The notes: a model not told the origin generated them from the sequence alone. Counted from the first letter of the stretch, positions 24,910-36,920 are shown. The stretch is DNA of 64,000 nucleotides from Halosimplex halophilum (GCF_004698125.1 NZ_SRHV01000005.1:434001-498000); one strand, 5' to 3'. Translations and numbers: made by a program.

Positions 24910-26504
24910 GCGCGACCGACCGGGCGCCCTCCGAACGAGTCGACGTCTGCGTCGTCGGCGCGGGGCCGGCCGGCGGCATCGTCGCCCACTCGCTGGCCGA
25001 GCGCGGCCACGATGTGGTCGTCCTCGAAGCCGGCCCTCGCGTCCCGCTCGACGAGCGCCTCGAACGCATGGAGCGCCACCAGCGCCCCGCCCACGACTGG
25101 ACGGAGGTCTGGGGGATGGGCGGCGACCGCGACGCCTACACGTCGACTGGCGATGTGGACTACCCGCTCAACTCGACGCGCATCAAAGGCGTCGGCGGGA
25201 CGACGCTACACTGGATCGGGTACACCCCCCGACTCCACCCGAAGGACTTCGAGATGGAGAGCCGCTACGGTCTCGCGACCGACTGGCCGATCGCCTACGA
25301 CGACTTGCGGCCCTACTACGCCGAGGCCGAATCGGCGATGGGCGTCGCCGGCGCCGAGGACAACCCCTTCGCGCCACCGCGCGAGGAGCCGTTCCCGATG
25401 GAGGCGTTTCCGCCGAGCCACTCCGACTCCATCCTCGACGCGGCCTGCGAGCAACTGGACATCGATGTCCACTCGGTGCCCCAGGCGCGCAACAGCGAGG
25501 GGTACGACGGCCGCAGCGCCTGCGTCGGCTACGGTACCTGTCATCCGGTCTGCCCGTCCGGTGCGAAGTACGACGGGTCGGTCCACATCCGCAAGGCCGA
25601 GTCCGAGGGCGCCCGCGTGCTCGACCGCGTTCCGGTCCAGCGACTCGAACACGATCCGGAGGGCGAGCGCGTCGAGGCGGCCGTCTACGCCACCCCCGAC
25701 GGCACCGAACACCGTCAGGAAGCTCGCCAGTTCGTCGTCGCATGCGGCGCTATCGAGACGCCGCGCCTGCTGTTGCTCTCGAAGTCAGACATCTACCCCG
25801 ACGGGCTGGCCAACTCCTCGGGAGCCGTGGGCCGGTATCTGATGGACCACCTGCTGTACCTCGTCACCGGGCGACTCGCCGAACCCACGGGGCAACACCA
25901 GGTCGGGTTCTCCACGTCGGTCACCCACCAGTTCTACGACCACGAGGAGTCGACACCGGGGAGCTTCTTCGTCGGCTTCCTCAACTACGCCGGCCCCTCG
26001 CCCGTCGAGGCCGCGCTGGGAGATGGCGGGTGGGGCGACGACATCACAGCGGCGATGGAGCGCTCCTACGGTGGTCACATCGGGACGGAGGCGCTCGTCG
26101 AACAGCTCCCGGATCCCGATAGCCGCGTCACGCTCGACCCCTCGGAGACCGACGACCACGGCAACCCCGTCCCACAGATCCACTGGACGGTCGGCGACCA
26201 CGGGCGCGCGACGGCCGAAAAGGCCATCCGGACCCAGCGGGACATCCTTGAGGAGGCCGGCGCGAGCGTCGACTACGCCACGCCCGCTCACAGCCCGCTG
26301 TCGGGGAGCCATCCGATGGGGACGACGCGGATGGGCGACGATCCCGATGAGAGCGTCGTGGATCCGCGGCTTCGGACGCACGACCTGGAGAATCTCACCG
26401 TCGCCTCCAGCAGCGTCTTCCCGACCGGCGGCGCGATGAACCCGACACTCACCATCGCCGCGCTCACGCTGAAAGCCGCCGAACACGTCGACGCGGACCT
26501 CTGA
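24906..26504 (+). CDS. GMC oxidoreductase (first copy), FAD subunit of a sugar/sugar-acid dehydrogenase
   Basis: 532 aa. The FAD dinucleotide fold is at residues ~11-45 (VCVVGAGPAGGIVAHSL, ending VVLEAGP); the GMC signature region follows (GVGGTTLHWIG); a Cys-containing HPVCPSGAKY segment is typical of gluconate-dehydrogenase-like members; the C-terminus has GSHPMGTTRMG and GGAMNPTLTIAALTLKAAEH, holding the catalytic His/Asn. No own signal peptide, consistent with export bound to the Tat-carrying gamma subunit encoded just before. It is closely related to the gene at 32238. Confidence 0.9.
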   Translation: MSATDRAPSERVDVCVVGAGPAGGIVAHSLAERGHDVVVLEAGPRVPLDERLERMERHQRPAHDWTEVWGMGGDRDAYTSTGDVDYPLNSTRIKGVGGTTLHWIGYTPRLHPKDFEMESRYGLATDWPIAYDDLRPYYAEAESAMGVAGAEDNPFAPPREEPFPMEAFPPSHSDSILDAACEQLDIDVHSVPQARNSEGYDGRSACVGYGTCHPVCPSGAKYDGSVHIRKAESEGARVLDRVPVQRLEHDPEGERVEAAVYATPDGTEHRQEARQFVVACGAIETPRLLLLSKSDIYPDGLANSSGAVGRYLMDHLLYLVTGRLAEPTGQHQVGFSTSVTHQFYDHEESTPGSFFVGFLNYAGPSPVEAALGDGGWGDDITAAMERSYGGHIGTEALVEQLPDPDSRVTLDPSETDDHGNPVPQIHWTVGDHGRATAEKAIRTQRDILEEAGASVDYATPAHSPLSGSHPMGTTRMGDDPDESVVDPRLRTHDLENLTVASSSVFPTGGAMNPTLTIAALTLKAAEHVDADL

Positions 26505-26623
26505 GCCGGCGGGTCGTTCGCCGGGTCGCCGTTTTCGTCCGAGCGAGCGAATCGAATTTCGGCGTCCGCGCGAACGGAGCGAGCGCGGATCCGGGTGAGG
26601 GGTATTGCGGGGCGCGCCGGCCG

Positions 26624-27343
26624 TCAGCCGGCGTACTCGGCGGACCCGGAACGGTCCTCGGCGCCGCTGACCAGTTCGGCCTCGGGGACGAACAGCGGCT
26701 CCAGCAACCTCGTGTGGAACCAAGCGGCGGCCGCCGGGAACACGAGCACGAACGCGACAGTGAGCACGAGCGACAGCGCCAGCAGCAGACCGGTGAGCAA
26801 CAGCATCGAGAGCGCGGCCACCGAGTGCGAGATGGTCCACCGGTAGCTCGTCCTGATGGCCTTCGCGAGCGGGACGCCGGCGGCCAGCCCGACGAACGTC
26901 GGGACCAGCACCAGCACGAGGTGGACGGTCACGTACAGGCCCGCGACCCCGAGGACGCCGGCGACGGTCGCCTCCGTCCGCACGAACTGGGCCACGTAGA
27001 GGAGGCTGACACCGGCTATAATGACGACGACTCCCCCGAGCAAGACGGCATCGAGGGCGTGCTCGCGCACCGTCTTCCGGACCGCACCGATGTCGACGGA
27101 TCCCTGCTCGCGCACCGAGGCGACCGCGGCGTAGGCGCCCAGCGTCGCCGGGCCGACGGTGACCAGCGGGAGCGACGCCAAAACCCACGCGAGACTCACA
27201 CCGACGACCGAGAGCGCGTTCCTCGCGAGGAACCCGAACGTCGCGCTGAAGGCTCCGTGGACCGCCTCGATGCCGACCTCGGTGTCGTCGCTGTCGGCGT
27301 CGGCGTCGTCGACGGCGTCGGACGCGGCTCGAGCGTCGTTCAC
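26624..27343 (-). CDS. DUF624 (YesL-like) membrane protein
   Basis: 239 aa with about five membrane helices and the family pattern ASLPLVTVGPATLGAYAAV near residue 60. DUF624 proteins are usually encoded with CUT1 sugar ABC transporters and may assist them. Here the gene is the last of the minus-strand sugar ABC cluster, 217 bp after the permease gene; the gap contains no evident gene. Confidence 0.8.
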   Translation of the reverse strand: MNDARAASDAVDDADADSDDTEVGIEAVHGAFSATFGFLARNALSVVGVSLAWVLASLPLVTVGPATLGAYAAVASVREQGSVDIGAVRKTVREHALDAVLLGGVVVIIAGVSLLYVAQFVRTEATVAGVLGVAGLYVTVHLVLVLVPTFVGLAAGVPLAKAIRTSYRWTISHSVAALSMLLLTGLLLALSLVLTVAFVLVFPAAAAWFHTRLLEPLFVPEAELVSGAEDRSGSAEYAG

Positions 27344-27560
27344 GGGTCGCCCCCTCTCGCGAGTCGAACAGCGGGGCCGGGGTCGGTCATGTGCGACACT
27401 GCGGGACCGACCCGCCTCCGTCGTTCGGTCCCGGCCAAACTTGCTGTGTCCGATCCGCCGTGGCTGGCGCGGTCGGCGGCCGAACGGGCCGTCGTCGCGA
27501 CTCGGCGGCGGTGAAACGGGGAGAACGGATCGACTGGACAGCGGTCCGAGGAGCAGGGAG

Positions 27561-28448
27561 TCACTCGGTGACGCCCTGCATCTCGACGGCCTGCACGAGG
27601 TACCGCTGGAGCAGGAGGAAGACCAGGAGCAGCGGTATCGACGCGATGAGCGCCGCGGCCATGGTGCGGCCCGGGCGGTAGATCTGGGCGTTGAGCAGCG
27701 ACACGAGCCCGATCGGGAGCGTGAACGCCGCGTTGTCCTGCAGCACGACGAGCGGCCACAGGAACGCGTTCCAGTTGAAGACGAACTGGAACAGCGCCAG
27801 CGCGGTCAACACCGGCCGCGAGAGCGGCAGGATGAGCCGCGTGAAGATCTGGAACGTCGAGAACCCGTCGAGGCGTGCGGCCTCCTCGTACTCGTCGGGG
27901 ATGTCCTTGAAGAACTGGTAGAGCAGGAACACCCCGAGCGGGCTCGCCGCCGCGGGCAGGACGACGCCCCAGTAGCTGTTGACGAGTCCCAGGTCGGCGA
28001 TGATCGTGAACAGCGGCACGATGTTCAGGTAGTACGGGACCATGAAACTGGCGACGATGATCCCGAGGATGGTCGCCTGCCCGGGCCAGCTCAGCCGGGA
28101 CAGCGAGTAGGCGATCATCGAGTCGACGACTAGGATCAGCAGGGTCGCCCCGCCCGCGATGATGAACGTGTTGATCGTCCAGTCGACGATGAGTGAGTTC
28201 TCGAACAGGTACTGGTAGTGTTCGAGCGTGAACTCCGGCGGGATCCAGTACGGGATGCCGTCGATCGCGGTGCTCCGGGGCTGGAACGACAGCGTCAGCA
28301 TGTAGAGATACGGGAGCAGGAAGATCAGCGCGACCCCGTAGAGGAACGCGTGGACGCCCACGCTCTCGAGCGTGAGGTTGCTCGTCAGTCCGTCGAACGA
28401 CCGCGAGGCGCGGCCGGCTATCGAATCGTCGGGGCGTGCGTCACTCAT
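27561..28448 (-). CDS. Sugar ABC transporter permease (MalG/UgpE-like, CUT1)
   Basis: 295 aa, six membrane helices, coupling motif EEAARLDGFSTFQIFTRLILP (start EEAARLDGFS). It forms the inner-membrane channel with the permease encoded upstream, with an 8-bp overlap between the genes. CUT1 systems import mono- and oligosaccharides. Confidence 0.92.
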   Translation of the reverse strand: MSDARPDDSIAGRASRSFDGLTSNLTLESVGVHAFLYGVALIFLLPYLYMLTLSFQPRSTAIDGIPYWIPPEFTLEHYQYLFENSLIVDWTINTFIIAGGATLLILVVDSMIAYSLSRLSWPGQATILGIIVASFMVPYYLNIVPLFTIIADLGLVNSYWGVVLPAAASPLGVFLLYQFFKDIPDEYEEAARLDGFSTFQIFTRLILPLSRPVLTALALFQFVFNWNAFLWPLVVLQDNAAFTLPIGLVSLLNAQIYRPGRTMAAALIASIPLLLVFLLLQRYLVQAVEMQGVTE

Positions 28449-29379
28449 TGTCTCCTCCGATGACGTAGTAGTTCACGAGCGATATTATGACCAGAATGGC
28501 GAACAGGATGTACCCGATCGCCGCGGCGTAGCCGAACGACTGCTGGTTGAACGCCGACTGGTAGAGGTAGTAGACGATCGTCCGCGTGGACTGGTCCGGG
28601 CCGCCGCTGGTCATGACGTAGGGCTGGCCGAAGACCTGGAACTGGTAGATGAACTGGATGATGACGACGAACAGCAGGGCGTTTCGCATCTGCGGGAGCG
28701 TGATGTCCCGGAACTGGCGCCAGGTGCTGGCGCCGTCCAGCCGTGCGGCCTCGTACAGCCGCTCGGGGACGTTCTGGCGGGCTGCGAGGAGTATCACGAA
28801 GTTGAACCCCAGCAGCCACCAGACCGTCGTCATCGCCAGTGACGGCATCGCGAGCAGTTCCGAGGTCAGCCACTGGGGCCGGATCCCGAGGAACATGTCG
28901 AGGTAGTAGTTGATCGGCCCGAAGTCCGTCGACAGGAACTCCAGCCAGACGATCGCCACGACCGCGATCGTCAACACGTAGGGGCTGAAGTAGATGGTCC
29001 GGAGCGCGGTCTTGCCCTTCACGTTGCGGTTGACGCCCAGCGCGAGGACCAGGCTCAGGACCACCATCGGAGCCACCGTCAGGACCACGAAGTATAACGT
29101 GTTCCAGAGGGCGCCCCAGAAGAACGGGTCGTTCAGGAGCTCCACGTAGTTCTGGATCCCGATCCACTCCGACTCCGAGGGGAGCAGCGGGTTCCAGTCG
29201 TGGGCGCTCATCCACAGTCCCTTGGCCAGGGGCCACAGGAGGAACACGGCGAACGCGGCCAGATACGGCAGGGCCCAGAGATAACCCTCGAGAGTTTCCC
29301 GGCTGACCGGGCCGATGGTCTGGCGCTTGTGGCCCTCCTCCGTCCGAGTCAGGCCTGACAATCGGTTACGTATCGACAT
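28441..29379 (-). CDS. Sugar ABC transporter permease (MalF/UgpA-like, CUT1)
   Basis: 312 aa; cytoplasmic N-terminus of ~30 residues, then six helices (YLWALPYLAAFAVFLLWPLA first) and the coupling motif YEAARLDGASTWRQFRD. It sits 24 bp after the solute-binding protein gene and overlaps the partner permease gene. Confidence 0.92.
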   Translation of the reverse strand: MSIRNRLSGLTRTEEGHKRQTIGPVSRETLEGYLWALPYLAAFAVFLLWPLAKGLWMSAHDWNPLLPSESEWIGIQNYVELLNDPFFWGALWNTLYFVVLTVAPMVVLSLVLALGVNRNVKGKTALRTIYFSPYVLTIAVVAIVWLEFLSTDFGPINYYLDMFLGIRPQWLTSELLAMPSLAMTTVWWLLGFNFVILLAARQNVPERLYEAARLDGASTWRQFRDITLPQMRNALLFVVIIQFIYQFQVFGQPYVMTSGGPDQSTRTIVYYLYQSAFNQQSFGYAAAIGYILFAILVIISLVNYYVIGGDNE

Positions 29380-29403
29380 GATAGTAGTGTGGGGCCGGGG
29401 AAG

Positions 29404-30801
<1,398 letters not shown>

Positions 30802-30822
30802 AGAGAACGATATAGAACGACC

Positions 30823-30855
30823 ACGTATAAGAATTTTGTATCTATTTATACATTT
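30823..30855 (-). promoter_or_regulatory. AT-rich promoter region of the SBP gene
   Basis: Within the 117-bp gap before the SBP gene, the sequence contains TGTAT-CTATTT-ATACA (a 5-6-5 inverted repeat) and TATAAG-like stretches. A TATA box for the minus-strand gene is likely here. No TTTGGA-type site is present, so this transporter is probably not in the same regulon as the Dpp-type one. Confidence 0.45.
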
Positions 30856-30918
30856 ACGCCGCGGCGAAACGAGAACACGTGAGAGGGATCGAGGGCGATC
30901 GGACGGCGGGGAGCGCGG

Positions 30919-32085
<1,167 letters not shown>

Positions 32086-32120
32086 ATCGCTCCATTAGCC
32101 GGGACCTCTTAAAATATCTT

Positions 32121-32134
32121 TGGGCATCCGCCCA
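32121..32134. promoter_or_regulatory. Palindrome TGGGC-ATCC-GCCCA in a divergent promoter
   Basis: A perfect 5-4-5 inverted repeat between the sugar ABC ATPase and the second GMC gene, ~15 bp upstream of the ATPase TATA-like element. It shares spacing (N4) but not sequence with the TTTGGA sites, so it may bind a different regulator. Confidence 0.4.
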
Positions 32135-32178
32135 CTCCCGGCGAAACAGTTAACACCACCATCCAGATATCGAAGGGT

Positions 32179-32241
32179 ATGCGCTCCGAGAGAGCGACCG
32201 GTCGCGGGACCGCGGCGGCCGTGCGTCGAGGTGGACAGTGA
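32179..32241 (+). CDS. Possible 20-codon leader frame before the second GMC gene
   Basis: ATG 32179 opens a 20-aa frame (MRSERATGRGTAAAVRRGGQ) whose TGA overlaps the GTG start of the GMC gene (GTGA), an arrangement typical of translational coupling. The position matches that of the gamma-subunit gene before the first GMC copy, but no clear similarity is visible. It may be a leader peptide, a vestige, or chance. Confidence 0.3.
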   Translation: MRSERATGRGTAAAVRRGGQ

Positions 32242-33833
32242 CCGGGCCGCGGACGCCGTCCGACCGCGTCGACGTCTGTATCGTCGGGTCGGGCCCCGCC
32301 GGCGCTGTCACCGCCGCCGCACTCGCCGAGCGCGGCCACGAGGTGATCGTCCTCGAGGCAGGCCCGCGGTTCGATTTCGCCGACCGACAGCACCGGATGG
32401 AGCGCCACCTGCGCCCCGCACACGGCTGGACCGACGTCTGGGACATGGGCGGACCGCGGGACGCCTACACGTCGAGCGGCCCCGTCGACTACCCCCTGAA
32501 CACGACCCGCGTGAAAGGCGTCGGCGGGACAACGCTGCACTGGCTGGGACTCACGCCCCGCTTTCACGAGAAGGACTTCGAGATGGAGAGCCGCTACGGG
32601 CTCGCGACCGACTGGCCGATCGCCTACGACGACCTGCGGCCCTACTACGCCGAGGCGGAGACCCAGATGGGCGTCGCCGGCGCCGAGGACAACCCCTTCG
32701 CCCCACCCCGCGAGGAATCGTTTCCCATGGAGCGGTTCCCCCCGAGCTACTCGGACTCGCTGTTCGCCGAAGCCTGCGAGGAACTCGACATCGCGGTCCA
32801 CTCGGTGCCCCAGGCGCGCAACAGCGAACCGTACGACGGCCGGTCGGCTTGCCAGGGCTGGGGCACCTGCGCGCCGGTCTGTCCCTCGGGTGCGAAGTAC
32901 GACGCGACCGTTCACGTCCGGAAAGCCGAGCAAGCGGGCACACGGGTCATCGACCGGGCGCCGGTCCAGCGGCTCGAACACGATTCGGAGGGCGAGCGCG
33001 TCGAGGCCGCCGTCTACGCCACCCCCGACGGGACGGAACACCGCCAGGAGGCTCGCCAGTTCGTCGTCGCCTGTGGCGGCATCGAGACGCCGCGTCTGTT
33101 GCTGCTCTCGCAGTCCGAGACGTACCCCGACGGGCTGGCCAACTCCTCGGGAGCGGTCGGTCGCTACCTGATGGAACATGCCTTCGCGGGCACGAACGGG
33201 CTCCTGCTGGAGCGGACCGAACAGCACGAGACCGGGTTCATCACCAGCGAGTCCCACCAGTTCTACGACCACGAGGACTCGACCCCGGGAAGCGTCAAAC
33301 TCGAGTTCTTCAACTACGCCGGCCCGTCGCCGCTGGATATCGCGCTCGGGGACGGGCGGTGGGGTACGGACCTCTTGGAGGCCGTCGACTTCGAGTTCGG
33401 CAACCGCCTGCAGATAGGCGCCCTCGTCGAACAGTTGCCCGACCCGACCAACCGCGTCACGCTCGACACCGACGAGACCGACGACCACGGCAACCCCGTC
33501 CCGGACGTCTCCTGGGGCGTCGGTAACCACGCCATCGCGGCGATGGAGCACGCCCAGGAGATTCAGCGACGAATCCTCACCACGATGGGCGCGCGTGTCA
33601 CCGGACAGACCGATGTCCACGACCCCGGCCCGGCACGCCACCCGATGGGGACGACCCGGATGGGGACCGACCCTGCCGAGAGTGTCGTCGACACACGGCT
33701 TCGGACACACGACCTCGAAAACCTCTCGATCGCCTCCAGCAGCGTCTTCCCGACCGGCGGCGCGATGAATCCGACACTCACCATCGTCACGCTCGCGCTC
33801 AAAGCGGTCGAACACATCGACGCGGACCTGTAG
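32238..33833 (+). CDS. GMC oxidoreductase (second copy), orphan
   Basis: 531 aa from GTG 32238. Same architecture as the first copy: FAD fold VDVCIVGSGPAGAVTAAALA, GVGGTTLHWLGL, APVCPSGAKYD, RHPMGTTRMG and GGAMNPTLTIVTLALKAVEH. By eye the two proteins are roughly three-quarters identical, but identity is uneven: near-perfect around residues 95-170 and 205-280, weak around 310-400 (the likely substrate cap). No gamma subunit or signal peptide precedes it, so it may borrow the other gamma subunit or act in the cytoplasm. Confidence 0.9.
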   Translation: MTGPRTPSDRVDVCIVGSGPAGAVTAAALAERGHEVIVLEAGPRFDFADRQHRMERHLRPAHGWTDVWDMGGPRDAYTSSGPVDYPLNTTRVKGVGGTTLHWLGLTPRFHEKDFEMESRYGLATDWPIAYDDLRPYYAEAETQMGVAGAEDNPFAPPREESFPMERFPPSYSDSLFAEACEELDIAVHSVPQARNSEPYDGRSACQGWGTCAPVCPSGAKYDATVHVRKAEQAGTRVIDRAPVQRLEHDSEGERVEAAVYATPDGTEHRQEARQFVVACGGIETPRLLLLSQSETYPDGLANSSGAVGRYLMEHAFAGTNGLLLERTEQHETGFITSESHQFYDHEDSTPGSVKLEFFNYAGPSPLDIALGDGRWGTDLLEAVDFEFGNRLQIGALVEQLPDPTNRVTLDTDETDDHGNPVPDVSWGVGNHAIAAMEHAQEIQRRILTTMGARVTGQTDVHDPGPARHPMGTTRMGTDPAESVVDTRLRTHDLENLSIASSSVFPTGGAMNPTLTIVTLALKAVEHIDADL

Positions 33834-34630
33834 GGGCGAGGCCCACGGCGTCGCCCGGAGAGTCGCGGACGGACCGAAGCAGCTCGGGCGCCCAGCTACC
33901 GCGCAGGTGCGGGTCTCACTGGGTGGAGATGCCCGTAACCCTTGCGGGCCCGGCGTCTATGGGTGGGTTCTTGCCGTCGACAGACACGTCGAGAGTTCGG
34001 ATTCGAGACGGTCGCTACCCGCTTCCGGACGTCGTCCGCGTCTAGCCTGCGAGTCCACCCGCCGCCGATACTGTCCCGGGCCGACCGGTCGGTGGCCGCC
34101 AGCTGTCGGCACGTACTGACGCTCAGCGGTATTTCGCCGCCACGTCCGGAGATCGCTGGGGTGTGTCCGTCGGTGATGACGTACTCCCGAAGTCTGGTTC
34201 CGACACTATCGGAACTGGTGTGCCACGAGTTCCCACCACGACCGATCAGGCGTCCGGTGTAATTCGGCGTATTTCAGAAATATAATCGAATATACTTGAC
34301 AATTTCTGTATGTATCTCGATCGTCTGTGATGGACTGTCGCAAACGTACTATCCCGGTTTTGTAGATTCCTGTCACAGACCATTATTCATTAAGGAGCTT
34401 CTACATTACGATCTTATGACTGTAATCGACTGCCACCGATTTGGTCGCCATCACCGAGCGACAGTAAGTTCGACTATCTCGGAACGGACCTCGTTGCACA
34501 GAACGAACGTGTCTTCCCGGCGGCGGCATCGGATCCGCAGACGGGATTTCGGCGGCGGCGAACGTCGGCCGGCAATGCCGGAGACGCGGCAAACTATTTA
34601 TTCCGGACAGCAGATATCGAAGGTGGACGT
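33834..34630. other. 797-bp spacer with AT-rich stretch
   Basis: No supported gene: short frames here have Cys- or Arg-rich translations unlike the proteome. Bases ~34262-34440 are AT-rich. The end carries a TATA-like CTATTTAT (34594-34601), ~33 nt before the start of the FAH-family gene, with a CCGGC-AAT-GCCGG inverted repeat at 34569-34581 upstream of it. Confidence 0.55.
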
Positions 34631-35491
34631 ATGAGATATTTCCAGACCAGCGACGGGAGGGGGCGGGCTGTCGTCGTCGAGCGGGACGACGAGCTGTTCG
34701 ACCTGAGCGAGACCGAGGCGCGGATCGACTCGTTCCGGGAATTCGCGCGGGCCGCGGCGATCGCAGACCGCTCGCTGGCCGACCTGACGGCCGCGCTGTG
34801 TGAAGAAGCGCCCGCGGTCGAGCGGGCCGGAGTCCGGAGCGACCTGCTGATGCCGGTCCGACCGGACGAGATCTGGGGGGCCGGCGTGACCTACGCCATC
34901 AGCCAGGAGGACCGCCAGGCGGAGGGCGGGCTCGGCGAGACGTACCTGGATGCCTACGAGGCCGAGCGCCCGGAAGTGTACTTCAAGGCGACGCCCACGC
35001 GGACGGTCGGCCCCGGGGAGGCCGTCGGCATCAGGGGCGACTCCGAGTGGAACGTCCCGGAGCCGGAACTGTCCCTCGTCCTGCTCGACGGCGAAATCGT
35101 CGGCTACACCGTCGGCAACGACATGTGCAGCCGCGAGATCGAACGCGAGAACCTGCTGTATCTCCCCCAGAGCAAGATCTACGACCGGAGCTGTGCGGTC
35201 GGCCCCGCCGTCGCGCTCGTCGACGACCCGCACGACCTGGAGATGTCGATGACCATCGAACGTGACGGCGAGACGGTGTTCGCCGACTCGACCTCGACCG
35301 GGGAGATGGTCCGCACCTGCGAGGAGCTGGCCTCGTACTTCAGACGGCACAACTACGTGCCCGAACTGACCGTACTGCTCACCGGCACCTCCATCATCCC
35401 GCCGACCGACGTGACGCTCCACGAGGGCGATACGGTGGCGATCACCATCGAGGACATCGGGACGCTCGAAAACAAGGTCGTCGAAGTCTGA
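34631..35491 (+). CDS. FAH-family 2-keto-3-deoxy sugar-acid dehydratase (XacE-like)
   Basis: 286 aa. The C-terminal fumarylacetoacetate-hydrolase fold carries metal-site acids in PEPELSLVLLDGE and GYTVGNDMCSREIE, plus KIYDRSCAVGP and GTSIIPP. In haloarchaea members of this family convert 2-keto-3-deoxy-pentonate to the semialdehyde in pentose oxidation (XacE in Haloferax). The IclR-type gene follows 111 bp downstream, as expected for a sugar-acid pathway, but xylose dehydrogenase, xylonate dehydratase and semialdehyde dehydrogenase are not in the window. Substrate could also be a hexonate or uronate derivative. Confidence 0.8.
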   Translation: MRYFQTSDGRGRAVVVERDDELFDLSETEARIDSFREFARAAAIADRSLADLTAALCEEAPAVERAGVRSDLLMPVRPDEIWGAGVTYAISQEDRQAEGGLGETYLDAYEAERPEVYFKATPTRTVGPGEAVGIRGDSEWNVPEPELSLVLLDGEIVGYTVGNDMCSREIERENLLYLPQSKIYDRSCAVGPAVALVDDPHDLEMSMTIERDGETVFADSTSTGEMVRTCEELASYFRRHNYVPELTVLLTGTSIIPPTDVTLHEGDTVAITIEDIGTLENKVVEV

Positions 35492-35602
35492 CGCCCGCGC
35501 TTGTCGGCCCCGGACGGCGTTCCTCCTTGTCCATGCCGACTCGGACGGCACGTGTCCGATATAGCCGGAACTATTAATAGCATCGGATTCGACTTCCCAG
35601 AT

Positions 35603-36367
35603 ATGGACGTGCGCCGTGAGCCGAAGATACGCTCTACTGCGGTGAGCTTCCGTATCTTCGACAAGATCAGGGACCACGACGGGCTGACGCTGACCGAACT
35701 CGTCGAGGAACTGGACAGGCCGACGAGCACGGTCCACGACCACCTGCAGACGCTGACGGACCTGGGGTATCTGGTACGGGAGGGCGACGAGTACGTGGTC
35801 AGCATGAAATTTCTGGATCTGGGCGGGTACGCTCGCTCGCGCTCGCGCCTGTGTCGGATCGCGGAGTCGGAGATCCGGGACCTCGCGCTGGACGCCGGCG
35901 ACCACGCGAACCTCATGGTCGAGGAGCACGGCCTCGGGGTGTTTCTGCTCAAGCGGAAGGGCGACGAGGCGCTCCCGCTCGACACGTACGAGGGCAAGCG
36001 CGTCCCGCTCCACACCACGGCGCTGGGGAAGTCGATGCTCGCCTACATGGACGACGAGCGGGTCGACGGCATCATCGAGCGCCACGGCCTCCCGGAGGCG
36101 ACCGAGCACACGATCACCGACGAGGACGAACTGCGGACGGAACTGGAGGCGATCCGCGAGCAGGGCTACGCCACCGACGACGAGGAGCGACTCGAGGGGA
36201 TCCGCTGCGTCGCCGCGCCCATTCGGACGGCCGACGACGAGGTGGTCGGCGCCGTCAGCGTCTCGGGGATCAAAAGCCGGATGCGGGGCGACCACTTCCA
36301 CGAGCGCGTCCCCCAGAAGGTCCTGAGCACCGTGAATGTCATCGAGGTCAACATGCGCCACCAGTAG
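35603..36367 (+). CDS. IclR family transcriptional regulator
   Basis: 254 aa from ATG 35603; a TATA-like ACTATTAATAG at ~35569 supports this start over earlier codons. Winged HTH at ~8-65 (LTLTELVEELDRPTSTVHDH), then the IclR effector domain (GKRVPLHTTALGKSMLAYM; GIRCVAAPI; VGAVSVSG). Haloarchaeal relatives include XacR, which controls pentose oxidation. It probably controls the adjacent FAH-family gene and other sugar-acid genes nearby (inference). Confidence 0.9.
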   Translation: MDVRREPKIRSTAVSFRIFDKIRDHDGLTLTELVEELDRPTSTVHDHLQTLTDLGYLVREGDEYVVSMKFLDLGGYARSRSRLCRIAESEIRDLALDAGDHANLMVEEHGLGVFLLKRKGDEALPLDTYEGKRVPLHTTALGKSMLAYMDDERVDGIIERHGLPEATEHTITDEDELRTELEAIREQGYATDDEERLEGIRCVAAPIRTADDEVVGAVSVSGIKSRMRGDHFHERVPQKVLSTVNVIEVNMRHQ

Positions 36368-36461
36368 CCCGTCGCCAGTTCACCGGAGCCGGTCCCCAAC
36401 GGCCCGGAAGGAGGTATCCACGGCGGACGCCGCGCTGGCAAGACCGGAACGCGGGCGCCGA

Positions 36462-36920
36462 TCAGCGGTCGTCCGAGCGGACGAAGGTCACGGGACAGGA
36501 CGCGTCGAGCATGACCGACTGGGCGGTCGAGCCGAAGACGGCCTTCCCGGTCGGCGACCGTTTGCGACCGCCGATGAGGATCCGGTCGGCGTCGATCTCC
36601 TCGGCGACTTCCGTGATCCGCTCGGCGGCGTCGCCGACCGCCCCGAGCACCTCGTAGTCGACGCCGGCGTCGTCGAGCTGGGAAGTCACTTCCTGAACGT
36701 AGGCGAGACGCCGAGCCACCGCCTCCGGCGTGACCCCCTCGCCGTCGCGGTCGAAGTCCAGTCGGTCGATGGCGTTGTCCAGCCCGGACTCGGTGAACAC
36801 GTGCAGGACCGAGACGGTCGCGCCGGTCGGCCCGGCGACCGCGACCGCCTCCGCGACGAGCCGGTCGGCGCGGTCGCTGTCGTCCAGTCCGACGGGTAAC
36901 AGGACTGATTCGATCGGCAT
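36462..36920 (-). CDS. UspA universal stress family protein
   Basis: 152 aa from ATG 36920; an in-frame upstream codon would add a non-family N-terminus. Starts MPIESVLLPVGLDDSDRADRL, and has the nucleotide-binding pattern ILIGGRKRSPTGKAVFGSTA near the C-terminus, so it belongs to the ATP-binding Usp type. Single-domain. Convergent with the IclR gene and divergent from the SDR gene. Confidence 0.88.
   Translation of the reverse strand: MPIESVLLPVGLDDSDRADRLVAEAVAVAGPTGATVSVLHVFTESGLDNAIDRLDFDRDGEGVTPEAVARRLAYVQEVTSQLDDAGVDYEVLGAVGDAAERITEVAEEIDADRILIGGRKRSPTGKAVFGSTAQSVMLDASCPVTFVRSDDR

Noticed and set aside
32109-33815. 568-codon antisense frame opposite the second GMC gene
   Set aside because: Long antisense frames are common in high-GC genes; the sense strand has the FAD fold and all GMC motifs.
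34296-34634. 112-codon frame starting with TTG in an AT-rich spacer
   Set aside because: Cys- and Arg-rich without any motif, and it runs over the promoter and start of the FAH-family gene.
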